In this document: positions 38,801 through 53,800 of the stretch, in pieces
Numbering within the stretch: the first letter of the stretch is position 1
Layout: every line of letters starts with the position of its first letter
Source of the DNA: Notospermus geniculatus
Lineage: Eukaryota > Nemertea > Pilidiophora > Heteronemertea > Lineidae
Direction: 5' to 3'
Length of the DNA stretch: 64,000 nt
Assembly (NCBI GenBank): GCA_002633025.1
Contig: NMRB01000851.1
Coordinates: 63,834-127,833 of the forward strand
Notes under the pieces: model-generated
What the model saw: only the letters and a program-made list of their open reading frames with translations
Databases searched by the model: none
Told to the model about the DNA's origin: nothing
Translations under genes and position numbers: made by a program

Positions 38801-41800
38801 TATTGCCACTATGGACAACCACTCAAGCGGCGTTCAGACGATTTAGACGAAAATAACTTGACTAGCGTTGGTTAGGAGCGAACCTATGGATGCTAATGTG
38901 ATGAAGCACACACAAGGACTGGTTGAGGCAGCTGTGTGGAGTGTGTGTAGTGGTGCTCAGCTCTGCTTGGAGAGTGGTCAGAGTGATTGCTCCTCCAGTG
39001 CTGTGATGCAATGGATGTGTAGCCTCGCTGTCATCTCGGGCATTTCGGAGACGGCAAAATCAATGTCGGCGTTTACTCTCTACCTGTGCATCGTCGAAAT
39101 GATGTCACCGTTGGATATTGGTTGATCGTCGGTCGGGTTATCAGGGTGTTAGAATCCACCAGGGACTAGGTTGCTCTTGAGTCATTCATAAGAGAACTTT
39201 CACACATGAATGGATGGATTAGTCGAAGCTAGATGTTATTCATTCACCACAAAGTTGATCCGATTGGTGTTTATGGGAGGAAATACCATTGGAATTGTAA
39301 GCCGGCTCAGGAGGGACCTCAGGTTCAATTAGGAGACTTGAGAGACATTATGATAGGATTAATCATATCTTTTTACTCCTAAGTTAGTGAGATCTCGATG
39401 CAGTGCTTCAAAGTGTGAAATGATAGGATATTTTCTGTCAGATTTATGGGTGTCTTGATTGGTTTGTGTTGTGAACGGAACTCCTCTTGTGCAAAATTGC
39501 TTCTATATTTGTCGACTTAACAGAAACTTCCATGAATTGAGTAACTTATCGCACGGAAATGTGACTTTTTTATTTCTGTTCATCTCTTATTTGAACCTTG
39601 TTGATTTTGCCAAAGGATGTCCTCAGTACCCCAGCTACATCCAGGGTTGCTCATCTTGCCTTCACGGCGGGGCCGAATCATCTCCTTCACATAGGTGACC
39701 TCCTACCATTTGCTCAACTTATTCTATTCCTACACCAGTGATCTATGTTTATGGATTGTGTTCAACGTGGGAATAGATGATTGAGGATATCGATATTGAG
39801 CTGACAAGGCTGGGCTCCACCGAGAATTTCCTCGATTATGGGAGTCTTCGGCAGCCTCCGTCCCCCAGCAAGTGGACGAAGAAATGTAACGATGAGCTCC
39901 ACCTGGCTACAGGTAATGTTTGTATGTTGTTGGACGAGTGATGTTATGTTTATTGGTGATCATAAATATTGATGTCTGGTGGTCAGGAAGAGTTTGTAGA
40001 TCAATGAAGGATTCTACTGAAACAAGATCAATTGATCAGCAGTATTTTTGCCAGAATGGCATAGTTCAACATTCACATCTTGAAATACCGGTAAGCTATG
40101 GCCATTTTCCAAAACACCCTTACTGGCCCTCTAAAATGATTCTTGTCCAAGGTCATGGATGGCCAACTTCAGCTGACCCAGTTCATTATTACATCAATCA
40201 AATGAAGGCACACAATAGGCCTAGGGTCAGCCAGCCATGGCCCTGGACACTTTAGAGGGCCAGTAAGGGTGTTTTAGTAAATGGCCACAGCTTATTTCAA
40301 GCCCTGCCATTCATCTTTGAGGTTGTAGGTTCAATTCCTTGTCAAGGAATCCTCCCAGAGCTCCAGTTTCCTTCTGCATNCATTTCCGACCGGTACCCAT
40401 TTATACACCTGGGTGGAGAGAGGCCAGTAAGGCAAAGAGACTTGCCCAAAGTCTCACGCCAGCAGCGGGATTCGAACCCGGGATCCTCTGACCGCTAGTC
40501 GGAGGCCCGAACCACTACACCACCGTGGCTCCATGATGGTTGTTAGTGCTGAAAGAGAATGAGGCACTGGTCATCGGCAGTTGAGAAGGATTAGCCATAA
40601 ATGTACCAGTACAGAACGACATAGTGCTTGCTAACTCTCCTCTCATGAAATGCAGTCACGATAATTTCACGTGCAATTCTCCGTCGTTATTAGAGGCTTC
40701 CTCACCCGTCAGCAGGAAGGAACCATTCATTTCAATATTTCTCATGAAATCCAATATCGCGATGAAAGCCAACATACCAAATCTATAAAACCGTGGCGTT
40801 GATCAAGAATGATTGTCAACCGTTTCCCTATCACGCGGACTGATTACGTCCCATGACTGTTGCCGCGTTCAGTCTCGAGGTGATAGCTACATCTCGGTCC
40901 ATCACATCCTCAAACTCTCTAAGTGGATTGTCCGATGTTTTTCCTGTGTGTCGGTTAGGACGGGATCGATGTGAACGTCTGGATCAATCTTACCAGATCA
41001 ATGTGGTTGTTCCTGGCCTTATTTTAACGAGAATAGTGTTTCTTGCCAAGCATATTGCTTTTTTGTGATTGATGCTTTCTTTTGTGCCGTCCCCAGTGTG
41101 CAACTTTTAATGAGCAACACACTTCAGTTTTTTCCCTTTTCAAACTTGATGACTGATGCATACTCTATTGATCGTGTGAATCCTAGTATATATCAAGGTT
41201 TATTTATAATCGGCTTTGCCAGGCCATTAATTTATCTATCTATTAGGCGAGAAATCACTAATTGTCCAACTTTTGTCTCTAGGTTGATGAGTTGGCTTCA
41301 AGGGCCGAGAGGTCTCAAGTTAGAATGTCAAGGTTGTCCTTTTGGTGCGGGACCACCCAGTGCGAGGTGCTTCATGACATCATATTCTTGAAGCGGTCAG
41401 TTCTAACTCCTACTCAGATTTGCCGCTTGTAGACAACCCAACAGTCAAGAAATCTGCAGGGGGAGATGCACAGGATCAGTTTCGGGGGGTGGGGGGTGGG
41501 TGCAGGTACAGCTCTCTCTGAATGGGACTGCAAACTGGTTTGATTGCAACTTGATAGTCAGAAGCTTGCATATGCAACATTCAGGCAAAATCATAGCTTT
41601 GAGATTTGTGATTTGATATGACCTGTATGTATTCCCCAGAAAGCTGACCTCCTATGGAGGTGTAATAGCATCAGGTTCTCCCTCCTCCCCTGAGTCCACC
41701 ATGTTCCTATCAATTAAAGCTACTGCGGTGTTACTCATGTGGACAATCGCTCCACCCTTTTGTGATTATTACAGCGGTGAAAGTATTGGACCATTTAGCA

Positions 41801-44800
41801 TCGTCACATTCTACGTGTGGATGCATCTGAGAATGTGGACGAAGTGAGCATGCTTTCGGTTTAATAACGTTAGCAAGGATGTTTGGATGGCCTTTATCCA
41901 TTGAACCTTATGTGGTGTTACTCGACTGGACAATTGCTCCACCCTTCCTTGCATCCTGAGAAACTTGGGTCATTTACAGTCTTAAGCTAAAGACACATAG
42001 ACGGTTCATGCTGCGGTGCGGCAACGGTATAGGGGTGTTTTTAGAGTCGACTGACCCGGCTGAATGATGAGTCGAGCAGCATTGGGTCAGTCAACTTTAA
42101 AAACACCCCTACCATTGCCGCACCGCAGCACGAATTGCGTGTATCTGTTTTTGGCTTTACCCGCCCTCCTTTAATCAAAACAAGTGCAAGGAGGGGAGCA
42201 GTTCTGAAGACCCTGGGTGCGAGGATGCCTTTCATGGTGAGCTGTAGTCACTACAAGTGTGAAAGTATTGCACCATAGCATTGACACCATTGTCACATAC
42301 TGCGTGTGTTCAGAATGAAGACGAAGTGAGCATAGATGCAGCAAGCCCTCTGTTGCTTGTCAATTTCATCTTCTCAGTTGATACTTCTTTAATGAAGAAA
42401 ACGTGACGTGGGCGACTCCACATCTCTTTGTCAATTCCTGAAGATCTGCAACTCTTGAATTAGAATTAAGAGATGAACAGTGAGATGTCTGGAGTCTGAC
42501 TCATAATGTATGATATCAATATCTATAAATTTATACATGTCAAATTCACACCGTGGCTTCATCCTGTCAAAATCACTTGTCTAAACCACCGTTCAAACTC
42601 TTTGTAACCATGGTGATGATTACACACACAACTTATCCAAGAATTTCAACAACTCTCTTATTTTCTTGCTGGTAATTATTGTGTCTCTCTGAGTGGAAGT
42701 TGTCTGTTTCTCTCACGCTGCAATTTACATCTCAGGTGAGCTGACATTTTGTCCCATTTCGTTCAACTGGGTCGTTCATTCACTCACCTCTACTGCTGAT
42801 TGGCTGCTGCCTGAGCCTTGCCTGATTAAACCCTCTTTATTCACAATACCCTGCTGATCGAAGATTTGGGTGTCAAATATCAAATTATAACTCTGTAAGT
42901 GTAGTGGTTGATTTGTAATACTGTGTTGGAGGAAACCAAAGCCTTTAGGTGAATCCTGCCCCAGCAAAGTGAGCTGTCCTCACTGCAACATCAGACATGT
43001 AGGAGGAAGTCAGAGCCTTCCAGGGAAATGGCCTCATCCAAGGGAACTGTCCTCACTACAACATCAGACATGTAGGAGGAAGTCTGAGCCTTCCAGGAAA
43101 ATGGCCCCATCCAAGGGAACTGTCCTCACTGTTTCTTAAGGAGTTGCTGCGGCCAGGAATCGAACTCATAGATGACAGATATTGATGCCTCCTTTCTGCC
43201 AATATCACCAATATAATGAGATATGCAGTCCACAGTAAACGAGATATCCTCAAGTCCATATTGACGAACTTATCATTCAATTAGATTCAGCAAACACAAT
43301 TTGAATATGAGTTGTGACGCAGACAGTCTATCTTTAATAGTGATATTGGCTAATCAGGAATCAATCAAACTAATTATAATCTCATATTCATCTCCGCCAG
43401 GAAGGTGTCGTGTTCCCCGACGATTTCGTGGTACAAGGCGATTGGGTGACTGTGCTGATGGTCTAGTTACAACGTTCTGACCTTTAAATGACACGCAGGG
43501 AGAAGTCCTTAATTGGGATGACAATATGCGAAGTATGGTTGCATAATATCATTATACGTAATCCTGAATACGGACGGACCAAGCCCCCTGATGGTGATTC
43601 CGGTAGGAGAAATATCCAATGAAACGTACTGTCTGCTCATGTCTGGAACACAAGGAGTTAATGACCGCCTCAGTCTCTTTTTCTCATGTTTCCGTAACAC
43701 CAACCTTCTCCTGGCATATCACTGGACGTCCTCCCTGACAAGGTCTTCTAGCCGGTTCCCATGTGATGTGGGACATGCCATATTGAATGTCATATTCCCT
43801 CATAAAAAGAGGGGCTACTATCCATCATAGTCAGGAAGGTAGAAGTTGTCACGTTGAGCTCATTATTCTTGAATAAATCACATTGCACTGGTAATGCTTC
43901 ACTCAGACGAATGTTATTCCCTGAAGGGTCGGCTACATTGGTTCTGTATTGCTGACTTGGTCTCTGTGTGCAAGTTCACAGATGGATCTGGTATCTTAGT
44001 GCAAATGGGTCCAGAGAGAGAGAGAGATCTGATTTCAGACTGCAGATGGGCCCAGAGATAGATCTGATGTCAGACTGCAGATGGATCCAGAGCTAGATCT
44101 GACGTCAGACTGCAGATGGGCCCAGAGATAGATCTGATGTCAGACTGCAGACTCTTGTATGAAGAGGGCCACATTTGTGAGAAAAAAACCCAGCCTATAA
44201 TATGATTTCAGTTTCTTGATTTTATCACCACCTCCAACATTTTTTTCTGACGAACAGCACTTCATCCCTGGTCAGCAGCCATTACCATAATGTGCCTGTG
44301 GTTCATTTCCATATAATGAGATTATTCTGGGACATCATGGTCGGATTGAATGTGACGTTCACATGTGGCTGAGTGGCTGTTTTTTACCCACCTCCCATGT
44401 GGGCAAAAAAAGTGTTGTACAAGTCGTTCATACTAGGAGAGTGTTCTTCATATTCAGAAGTTTCCAGTTGAGTTGTTTGGCGGGTGATTTACTCCTGTAA
44501 ATCATTCCTAACTTGTCTCATTGAGTCATTAAATATTTCCTCTTGATTGGTGACCATTGGAGTTTTGTCCTTCTCTCCTTGACAACACCGAATCTAGGAA
44601 TATCCAGCCATTAGGGTATGCAAACTAACTGAGCTCATGAGAATGCCAGTAACTCCTCAAGGCATTCAAGTGTGGAGCATTTCCTAGTTGTAGAATTTGA
44701 ATGAGGTGTTCAGCTCCTTGTATACCACATCGATATCATCAGTCCATCAGTTCTGACTATGCTCTATATATCACTGTCTATCGTTTTGTAAGTCGGTGGC

Positions 44801-47800
44801 AGAGCTGCGGAGGATGTAACAACGATTCCCAGCCTCACCTGTGACATTTCTGCTTGTTGCGTGATTGACTCGCCTGTCTGCCAAAGTGGATGTGAAAAAC
44901 GTGTCCCCATTTGCTATTCATGTGATTTCCTCCTGGATGTCCCACGATAGCTGTTAATTATCAATATATTCGTGGGGAGTCACTTGTCAATTCTAGATCA
45001 TAAAGTGTAAAAAAATCTGGACGACTGTGATGCATCAGACAGGTCGAGACGGTCCTCATCAACATTCCTTCATGATCGATTCCGTCATGTGGAGAAAATT
45101 GAATCCACCCAGGAAGCAAAATCTTGCAAAATGTGTTAGACACAGCCAAAATGGCTGATTGGAGGTTTTATGGCACAATGAAGGAAATTGTTTCACTGAC
45201 CTAGACTGTGGTTATGATATGAAATAAGTCAAAACCAAACAATACTTAGTCAAGTTTTGATCCTGACGTGCAGAACTGTCGCCACAGAAGACTGGCCACC
45301 CCCAGGCGTGAATCAACATGGTCGCCTATTGGGCCTGGATACACATGATACATAATTACGTCAACCAACATCGCTCTTGATTATGCAGGTCCATGATTTG
45401 TTATGGTTGAGTGGACAGTCAGCTTTTAGTGTCGATATGCTGTTCAGTCTTGGAATTGATGATTGGTATTGTTGACAGCAGAGCCTGCTGAAAGATTGTC
45501 ATCTGCAGACGGTAATGTACCCTCCTGATGGGCATTAGGCCTAACATGTCTACTTTGTCTTGTTCCTGCTCACTCACTACAATCTAAATTTACCATTTGA
45601 TAAAAAAATTGGATGATATTGGTGGTGCTGAACGAGTCACGATTATTGCACAACATTTGACCATCTCTCCTGGTTTTCCTCCTTCTTATAACAAGGGCTT
45701 CCTAAAAACACTTGTGTTCGTCATCTCTTGTTGCTTTGATTAAGGCGAACCTGCCCATCAACGAGGCTAGTGGGGCATTACTTTGTTTGATCAGAACCTG
45801 AGCGGTATGGCGGCATTGTCTCAAATAAGCTGTATTTTGTATCGAGGATCACGATTGATGGTTGGATCGTCTTTTCGATGAAAGGTTGTCATGGAATGTG
45901 AATCTGCCGTTATCTTAACGAGACAGACATCTCGCTCAGATCTTTCACTCTCTGACCTTGAGAACTTATGGCCTTGACCTAGATCTTTCTGAGGGTCATA
46001 GGTCTTGGCTTGGAATGTATTTCACTAGTTGGTGGAAAGTGTTGTCTTCATATGTATCGCCATCACTTTCTAACAAAAACTGAAATCTGGAGAGGCCTTG
46101 ACCTATATCTTCAGAAGAGAATGGGACCTTGACCTAGATCCTCTGAAGAGAATGGGACCTTGACCTAGATCTTCTGAAGAAATGGGCCCTTGACCTTGAT
46201 CGAGACCTTCTTAAGAGAATCAGCAAAACTTCAGCTCAGTTATATACAATGCATAACGTTGACCACAATGTACAGAAGATATTTCATCTTGTGTTGCCGT
46301 AGACACTGACCTTGATTTTGTCAATCTAGGTCTACAGGTTAATGCAGAGGGGAACTCTGATTTCAAACCATTCAGTCTCTCACTTGGAACATAATACGCC
46401 AGGCTCGTCGGGTATACCAGAGAAAGATTGCCACAAGCAATCTGAAAACCTAATGGGAGATTTCCCAAGTGATAATGCATCCTCTCTTGATCATTTTCAG
46501 TGCCAGGCAAGGAGGAGACAGTTCTTGTCTGTTGGGGCCATATCAATTGTGCAGTTTTCACAGATGGGGTACTCCATCCAGAAAGAAGTGTTCAGTGTTC
46601 AGCCGTGAACCTGTTCAGCACTCAAAGTTAATCCTGCATTGACATGGTACTTTGACACCTTTGACACATACTGCTGTCCAGCATTCTCAGGATTGAACGA
46701 CTTTTGTTTGGGACACCCTGTATGTCAGCTGTTAGGCCTCAGCGCCTACTCATTCCACGGTCGTGTGCGCAGAAAAGTTAACAAAAAAAGGACATATATT
46801 AAAAAAAATAATTCGTTGTCCTGCCAGTTTAATATCTTGGTTTCTGCAGCTTCTTGTTAATTGATGCCGTCAAATCGAAGCACGTCGACCTGTCAAATTG
46901 ATTGGCGGTTATTTCGCAGTCTGTCCAAATGAGAAATTGATCAGGCGGAATATAAACAAGTAAGCTGTCAATGATAATCCAGGCCTCAAGTTCAATTGTT
47001 GAAGACTCACTAGCGTGTTGCAGAGGTTTGCAGACTTTGATGAGGGAGACAGAAAAATGAATCAATCCAAAATGTGGGCCTTCTTGGAGTTTTCTCATGT
47101 TGGCTGTCAATGGGCAATTCAACATTGTTGGTTTTGATGTGGTTTACGCTGAGACCAATGACACAGGCAACTGCCCATAGCTTTCTATGGTTAAGTTGCG
47201 TAGCTACATGTAGCAGCACACGTCACCACTTTCATCGCTCATACAGGCAATTTTCGTGGTCGGCAACTTTTGTGGTGGTTGCCGGTTTACAGCAGACATC
47301 ACCACTCAGCGGTCTCGTGTGCTGCTGATGGCCACGCATCACCACAACTGGCAACTACGAGCAATTTTCGTGGTGAGAAATCAAACCGGTTTGATTTTCA
47401 GCAACTTTGAGTGGTCGTTGCCGGCCACAGCACTCTTGGCCACTTTTGTGCCTGTTTGAGCAACAAAAGTGGTGACGTGTGCTGGAAAACTGTCATGTGG
47501 AGTGGCCTTGTACAGGGCTTCTGCATTTGAGAGAAAACCCTGGACAGTTTGCTGCTATCATTCTCACGAGAGCAAATAAGATGATGATTTCTGTCTCATG
47601 GAGATCCTACTTAAAAGTCTAACCCTCTAAGAAGACTCTCTAAACGGAGTTTGGGAGTTAGTTTGGCTCTCAGGGCTCACAGCAGCAACGCCAAGGGGGA
47701 GCTGTTTTGAGTTTGATTCAATTAAATGGTAAGAGTCTCTAACCATGTGATTTGTATGCCAGTGATGTTCTCAGCGAGGATCAAGTCACGTCACTATCAA

Positions 47801-50800
47801 TGTTTCCTACACCTAAAAGGAAATTAAAAGATGTGTATTCGGTTAATGGAATCTTTTAGTCGGCGGCGGGTAGATCTGTGGGGGAGCTCAAGGCTGGTGT
47901 CATAATGTTGTTGGTAGGTGTCTTCTGCCATCAGTAAATTCAATATTTGAATTGCTTGAATGGAATTATTTAGCAAATCAAGGTAAATACTGAGCCAGCT
48001 CGCTGCCGAGGACCTGAAATCTCATTTAGTGTGATTGCTGACAGTGGTTTAATACTCCTGCACAGCCAACTAACTGACTTCATAATAGAGAGCAAAATGC
48101 ACTCTTGCTTGAACCTGGCTATCTTCTTGGCTGGAGCGTCTTCCACTCACTTGGATTAGAATCCCTTCACCGTCACTCAGAAAATGAACCACAGAATCCG
48201 ATAATGCAGTCCTCACCGATGCTGGCGTCCTTAGAAATGGTTTATCACCTTGTCCGTATGGCCAGTCACACCCCTACAAGGTGACCCTCCATCCGGGGTC
48301 TGCTGGAGAGGTCTGCTAAGGAATACTATATGAGTGTCACAGGATCGGCCGTGATTTCCATCCAACACAAAAATATGTTAACCCTTGTAGTGTCTTGCTG
48401 GAGCTAGGAGTGTAAATGAGGTGTATAGGAGGTCTGTAGGCCGATGGTACCCGGTGATGCCTCTGGCTGTTCTTCCAGTCTTCAGTCCAAGTTCATTATC
48501 TGAAGGTTTGAATGTGAAAATGCCACTCTCTAGTTCAGCATCTCTTACAGCCAATGAACTGCAAGTAATGCAAGCCGTTTTATTAAAAAAGTCGAGTATG
48601 CCAATAAAACATGAGCTGATTTGAATCTCTGTCACGGTAATCTTGAGAGTTGCCACCCTCGGGCTGTGTTCTTGACGCTGTTCCTAGCAGGGTACCTCCA
48701 TGTGTTCCAACCAATCAGAATGTAATATGGCTAATGACGACTTGTACTTGGATGTTTCTCAAGCTCGTTACCTCTGGGCGATGGATCTACTTCCTGTCGC
48801 AGCGACAGGATGTCGGTTCTGAACAAAAAAGATTCCTACCATTTGGAGCTAGCTCATTATATTCCTATGTTCTGCTGCAACATATTTGAGAGAAAAAAAA
48901 TGCTAATTTCTGTTGATGTTTTGTTAATTTCCTGTCTAAAAAATCTGTTTCTATAAAAGTTGAAATTGGATATCTCTTTCACTGGTGGCCATGTTCTGGT
49001 TGATGGATTGTAGGTTCGTTTTTTTAACAGGTGGGACTTGATGTTCTCACTCCTTGTGGGCGGAGGCTAAGATTTGACCAGCGTCTTTCAGAAATAGCCG
49101 AAATCAAACCGGACACGTGTACCTCCTGATGGCTGAACAGGAAACCAAACATTGTTCCACAGTGACTCCTCAAAGCTTATCTAACAGGATCCTTGCAAGA
49201 TCTCTATCATGTGTTGGTGTGATTTCACCTTGCCATCATGTAGTACAGGTGTATACAGAAGCAGAAAGGAGGAAGGGTCGGTTGTTCGAAATCTTGACCA
49301 ACAGCTAGGAGGTACCTTTCTCAACCATGTCACTTCCCCAGTATGTCCTCTAGAGTGTGGGCCACCCTGAGATGGCTTGTCCCAGTGAGTTACCATGTCA
49401 CTTCCCCAGTATGTCCTCTAGAGTGTGGGCCACCCTGAGATGGCTTGTCCCAGTGAGTTACCATGTCACTTCCCCAGTATGTCCTCTAGAGTGTGGGCCA
49501 CCCTGAGATGGCTTGTCCCAGTGAGGTACCAAGTTACAGAAAGATCAACCTGTCTGATGAGCTATGTACTTTAACTTCCACAAAAAGAGTCCCTAAAAGT
49601 CATCTTTTCTGATCCAGGCAATTACCACTTTGATAAACCCTGGAAGATGAGGCCGACCAACTTTATCACACGTTCAGCGAGGGATATTGGCATCATCAGA
49701 GAATGACACTTGAAAAATCGGCACAATTTTGTTCTTTATGATGGTTAGACCTTGTTTGAAGCAATATGCCATCCATCTTTCTATAGGCTGTGTTGAGTAG
49801 GTTGAAGATTAATCTGAGTGGAATTAAAAACCGAATGCTTCATTGATCACGCATGTTAACTTCCTTGATGCTTCTGATGGCTGGTTTGAAGTTGGTGGTG
49901 GTGTCGTTTGAACGAGAAGAAAACTGAAACTTGACATATCAACATATCATCTCCATATTTACTCAGAGTATGCCTCAGAACAACTGCTAACTTTACCTCC
50001 ATCGAAGGCGGTCGAGATCTCCTCCTTTTTGCTCAGCCAAATAATCCTGCTGATTCAAATTAGCATCTTTTAGATCTTGTTTATCGCAGCAAATCGTACA
50101 ACTTTCTGATGAGCGAGTCGTTTTTCTGGCGTAGACACATCAAAGTGAGATTTGGGATCACAACACCAAATTTCATTCTTGAGATGATTGAGACTTCAAC
50201 ACTGCTGACGGCAGACCAGGCGTTTTGATTTGATCCGATTAAAACAATTCCAGGCTCAGATGAGAAGGATGGCAAGCCATTCAACCGACGTAATGCCTCT
50301 GATCCCACTTGGAGTGAGGGGCGTTTTGTCTCATTCTGGTCCTTTTGCCCCAATATTTCCGGATAAAACGCAATCGGACTGGACCTGTGTGCTGACAGAC
50401 GCTCAGTTCAAATGGTCGACTAGGAATTCCATTTCTACCTTATTTTCCTCTCTTCACACTCAATTATATCATGAATATCCACTTCTCCATTCCCATTAGT
50501 CGATTGCTACGGTGTTGCCAGGGGCTTCCCTGAGAGCAATGCATAACACGGGGGTCAATTTTGCAAATTCCTCTTCCCCGAGGACTTATATAGTGCAATG
50601 ATGATATGAATATATTCATTCTCCACAATTCTATCACATAAGAATTGCCTTCTATAAGCAAGTCACAGGAACCTTTAAACAGCTGATAACGGCTTTAAAA
50701 AAAGATGTACTTTTAGACATTCTTGTTGCATTCTTATAACTTGGAACTGCGAATCTTTTTTATCGCAAATGAGCATCCGTTGGGTGACCTTTCCATCTGA

Positions 50801-53800
50801 CAATGAGGCTGATTATTGTGTCCCCACTAGTCATTATTCCGTCCCGACCCTCTGGCATATCCGATACAGCCTGTTTTACTGCCGGCCCTCCTCAAACCCA
50901 AATTGCTCCGACGTTGTCATTCGGTGGAAAGGGAAGGAGGAAAATTAGTGTCAGTTGGTAAGAGCATGTTGAACGGCAGGTGAACCCATTCTGCTGGTCA
51001 TTCAGGATGTGCCGGGGGCATTTCCATCCTCAACCCACCTGTATGGGTCTGATGGCTAGCACTCAGTCATATATGTCTACACTGTAGACTCAGTCTGGCG
51101 TGTCACGTCTGATGGCAAAAATCTTTGCCCACCTTTTATCAGCTGAAATGTCTCCTTCCTTGGTCTATGAGCCAACCTGTGCACATGTTTTATAAACTAG
51201 GCCTACTGGTAGTGACCACGTTAAAGGAGCACGGTATACCATCTCTAATGGGTAATTTGACTGCCGACGTTGAGGGAGCCACCTAGCGGCAGCAACACGA
51301 ACTGCAAAAAACCATTACAAAATCAGATCCATTCGCCGACACGCAGTTAGTCCCTTGGGTTGGAGAGTGGCGCGCACGGCGATGGTGGTGCCGGCTGTCA
51401 AGAAAAAGTGACAATACCGCACTCCTTTGAAACAGTTACCGTATTTTCCTGACTATAGGGCGCACCTGACTATAAGGCGCACCCCCAATTTCACCCAAAA
51501 TCTCTGATGAAAGCCATACATAAGGCGCACCTCCCTATAAGGCGCAGTCCTGTCAGTGAATGTGTCAGTACATATTATACACATACAATGCATGGCTGCT
51601 CAGTGTGCATTGACCAACAACAGCCAAGACAATTACAGGGTCTGATTGCCTTGTTTGAACCCATTGACATCTGCAATTCTGCTGTTGGTACTGATGGATC
51701 TGGTTGTATGATTTCTTAGCTTGTTGTGACAAATTAGGCCTAACTGAAACTTCATCAGTTCACAGTTCACTGCATCATCTGTCAACCAGCACTGTGACAA
51801 TGACNNNNNNNNNNNNNNNNNNNNNNNNNNNNNNNNNNNNNNNNNNNNNNNNNNNNNNNNNNNNNNNNNNNNNNNNNNNNNNNNNNNNNNNNNNNNNNNN
51901 NNNNNNNNNNNNNNNNNNNNNNNNNNNNNNNNNNNNNNNNNNNNNNNNNNNNNNNNNNNNNNNNNNNNNNNNNNNNNNNNNNNNNNNNNNNNNNNNNNNN
52001 NNNNNNNNNNNNNNNNNNNNNNNNNNNNNNNNNNNNNNNNNNNNNNNNNNNNNNNNNNNNNNNNNNTAGCCTAGGCCTAGCCTAGGCCCTACCCGGTAGG
52101 TACCACCGGTAGCTACCGGCAGGCCTACTAGCCTAGGGCCTAGGCATAGGTGAGCTTTCATTTATTAGCCATGCCAGGGCAACAGCCGGCAGGACGGAGA
52201 GATACCATCGGCATGGACATGGACATGATGGATACCGGTAGGCCTATGCACGGATCGGAGGCAACAATGCCACAATATGGGCAATGGGGGCCTATTTGAA
52301 TTTTCGAAAATGACTTTTTGTTGTGTGGGTCAGACATGTCAGAATAAGCTCATGAGCTGATCAGCTGATAGGCTAGGGGTTTTCATGGTTTTGTTTTGTT
52401 CTGATCATCACCATGATCATGATGATTTACTGACGTTCGTAGCCTATGGCATGTATGGCATGCATGGGGAAAGTCCAGGGAATTCCCTTTTTTGTTTATG
52501 GAAGTTCGTGAGCACCATTTCCGCAATGACCGTTGTCTGCCAACCTCTGAGGACAAGCCCCTAGTCGGGTCCCTTGCTCCAAAAAAGGTCAGTTTCATTC
52601 TCAGGCTTCGCATCTATGGCGTTCGGCAGTAAAGTACCGGTAGTTATCGGCGGCTACCCCCCCCCTTTTCTCAGAATCGTGGATCCCGCCCCGAAAATGG
52701 ATGTGCTGCATTGGTTCTTCTACGGGAATCCGCCCAAAGAATTTCCCGCCATCAGTAGTCCAGGGGACTTTAAACGGGGGGGGGGGGCAGAGTAGGCCTA
52801 ACGGGAAGCTGGTGATTTCTCGGCGGGGAAGGCACTTGTTTGGGCAAATTGTTTTTCGTTTGCTGTATTCTAAGGTCACTGATTCGCTATTCTTATTGAA
52901 CTTCGGCCGTTGTCTATCTTGTGCCCGGATAATTGTCACAATCCGATGGCCTAGCCTACGGGTCGGCCCCTTGTGGACGTGGTAGGATGGGCTGAGATAC
53001 ATAGGAATATGCTTTCCATGGTTGAATTATATTTCAAGCTGTCATGATGCTGTGATAGTAGGCCTAAAAGCAAAACAAATTGATTTTTTGTCAACTTACT
53101 GTTCCGCTTTTGGTCTTCGAAAAAAGCATTCCGAAAAGCCTCCTTCCTCGCCTCTTTTTCAGCTGTGTAGGCATCGGACTTGTCACTAGCAACCATATCT
53201 CCCAACACCGCGTCTACGTCCTTATCGTCAATTGACTTGACAAACTCTTCAAGTTCCTTGCTTTGCTCGTCGCAAAGATCCACCGAATACAGTTGCTCAA
53301 CCTTCTTCTCAAGTCTTCGTATCTTCTAGTATCCTAGCCTCTCCTTCTGTCTTACACCACGGTACCTTGCCAATAGACTCGGGGGAGAGAGAAGTGCCGC
53401 AGGAAATTTCGAGTTTGAATTTGCCCTATTTTTCAAAGTTGGAGGAGAATGTACAGCGGTTTCCTTCTGGGTCCGACGCGCACTTGCATATGCCTTCGAA
53501 CAAGCAGAGCATCGTCCCTCCCCCTTCACGAAACTTTGTCTCACATCGTTAGTTGTTTTATTGGTGAGGGGTATCCAACGATCACACTTAACTGCCCTAT
53601 AACATGGGATGATACCATCCTCCTTTTCCAAGCATTTTGGCAGTTTCCTTACCAAACTGCATACGGAATCGTACTCATCTTTGGGAATTCCAGTACAATA
53701 TCCATAGTTAAATCCCAATTTGGACAAACAGTAATCCACAACATTAAAATCTAATGGTCCTGCTGCAGGTAGACATACTCCTGGATCTGACTCGCTTTTG

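Noticed and set aside
40460-40532. Functional tRNA gene
   Set aside because: A and B boxes are present, but the sequence continues into a SINE body and the cloverleaf is not convincing.
43399-43466. Exon-like stretch (frame [18 protein letters not shown])
   Set aside because: A plausible acceptor exists but there is no consensus donor before the stop, and it fits neither phase of the gene.
51704-52161. Open frames through the N gap
   Set aside because: Composed almost entirely of unknown bases.
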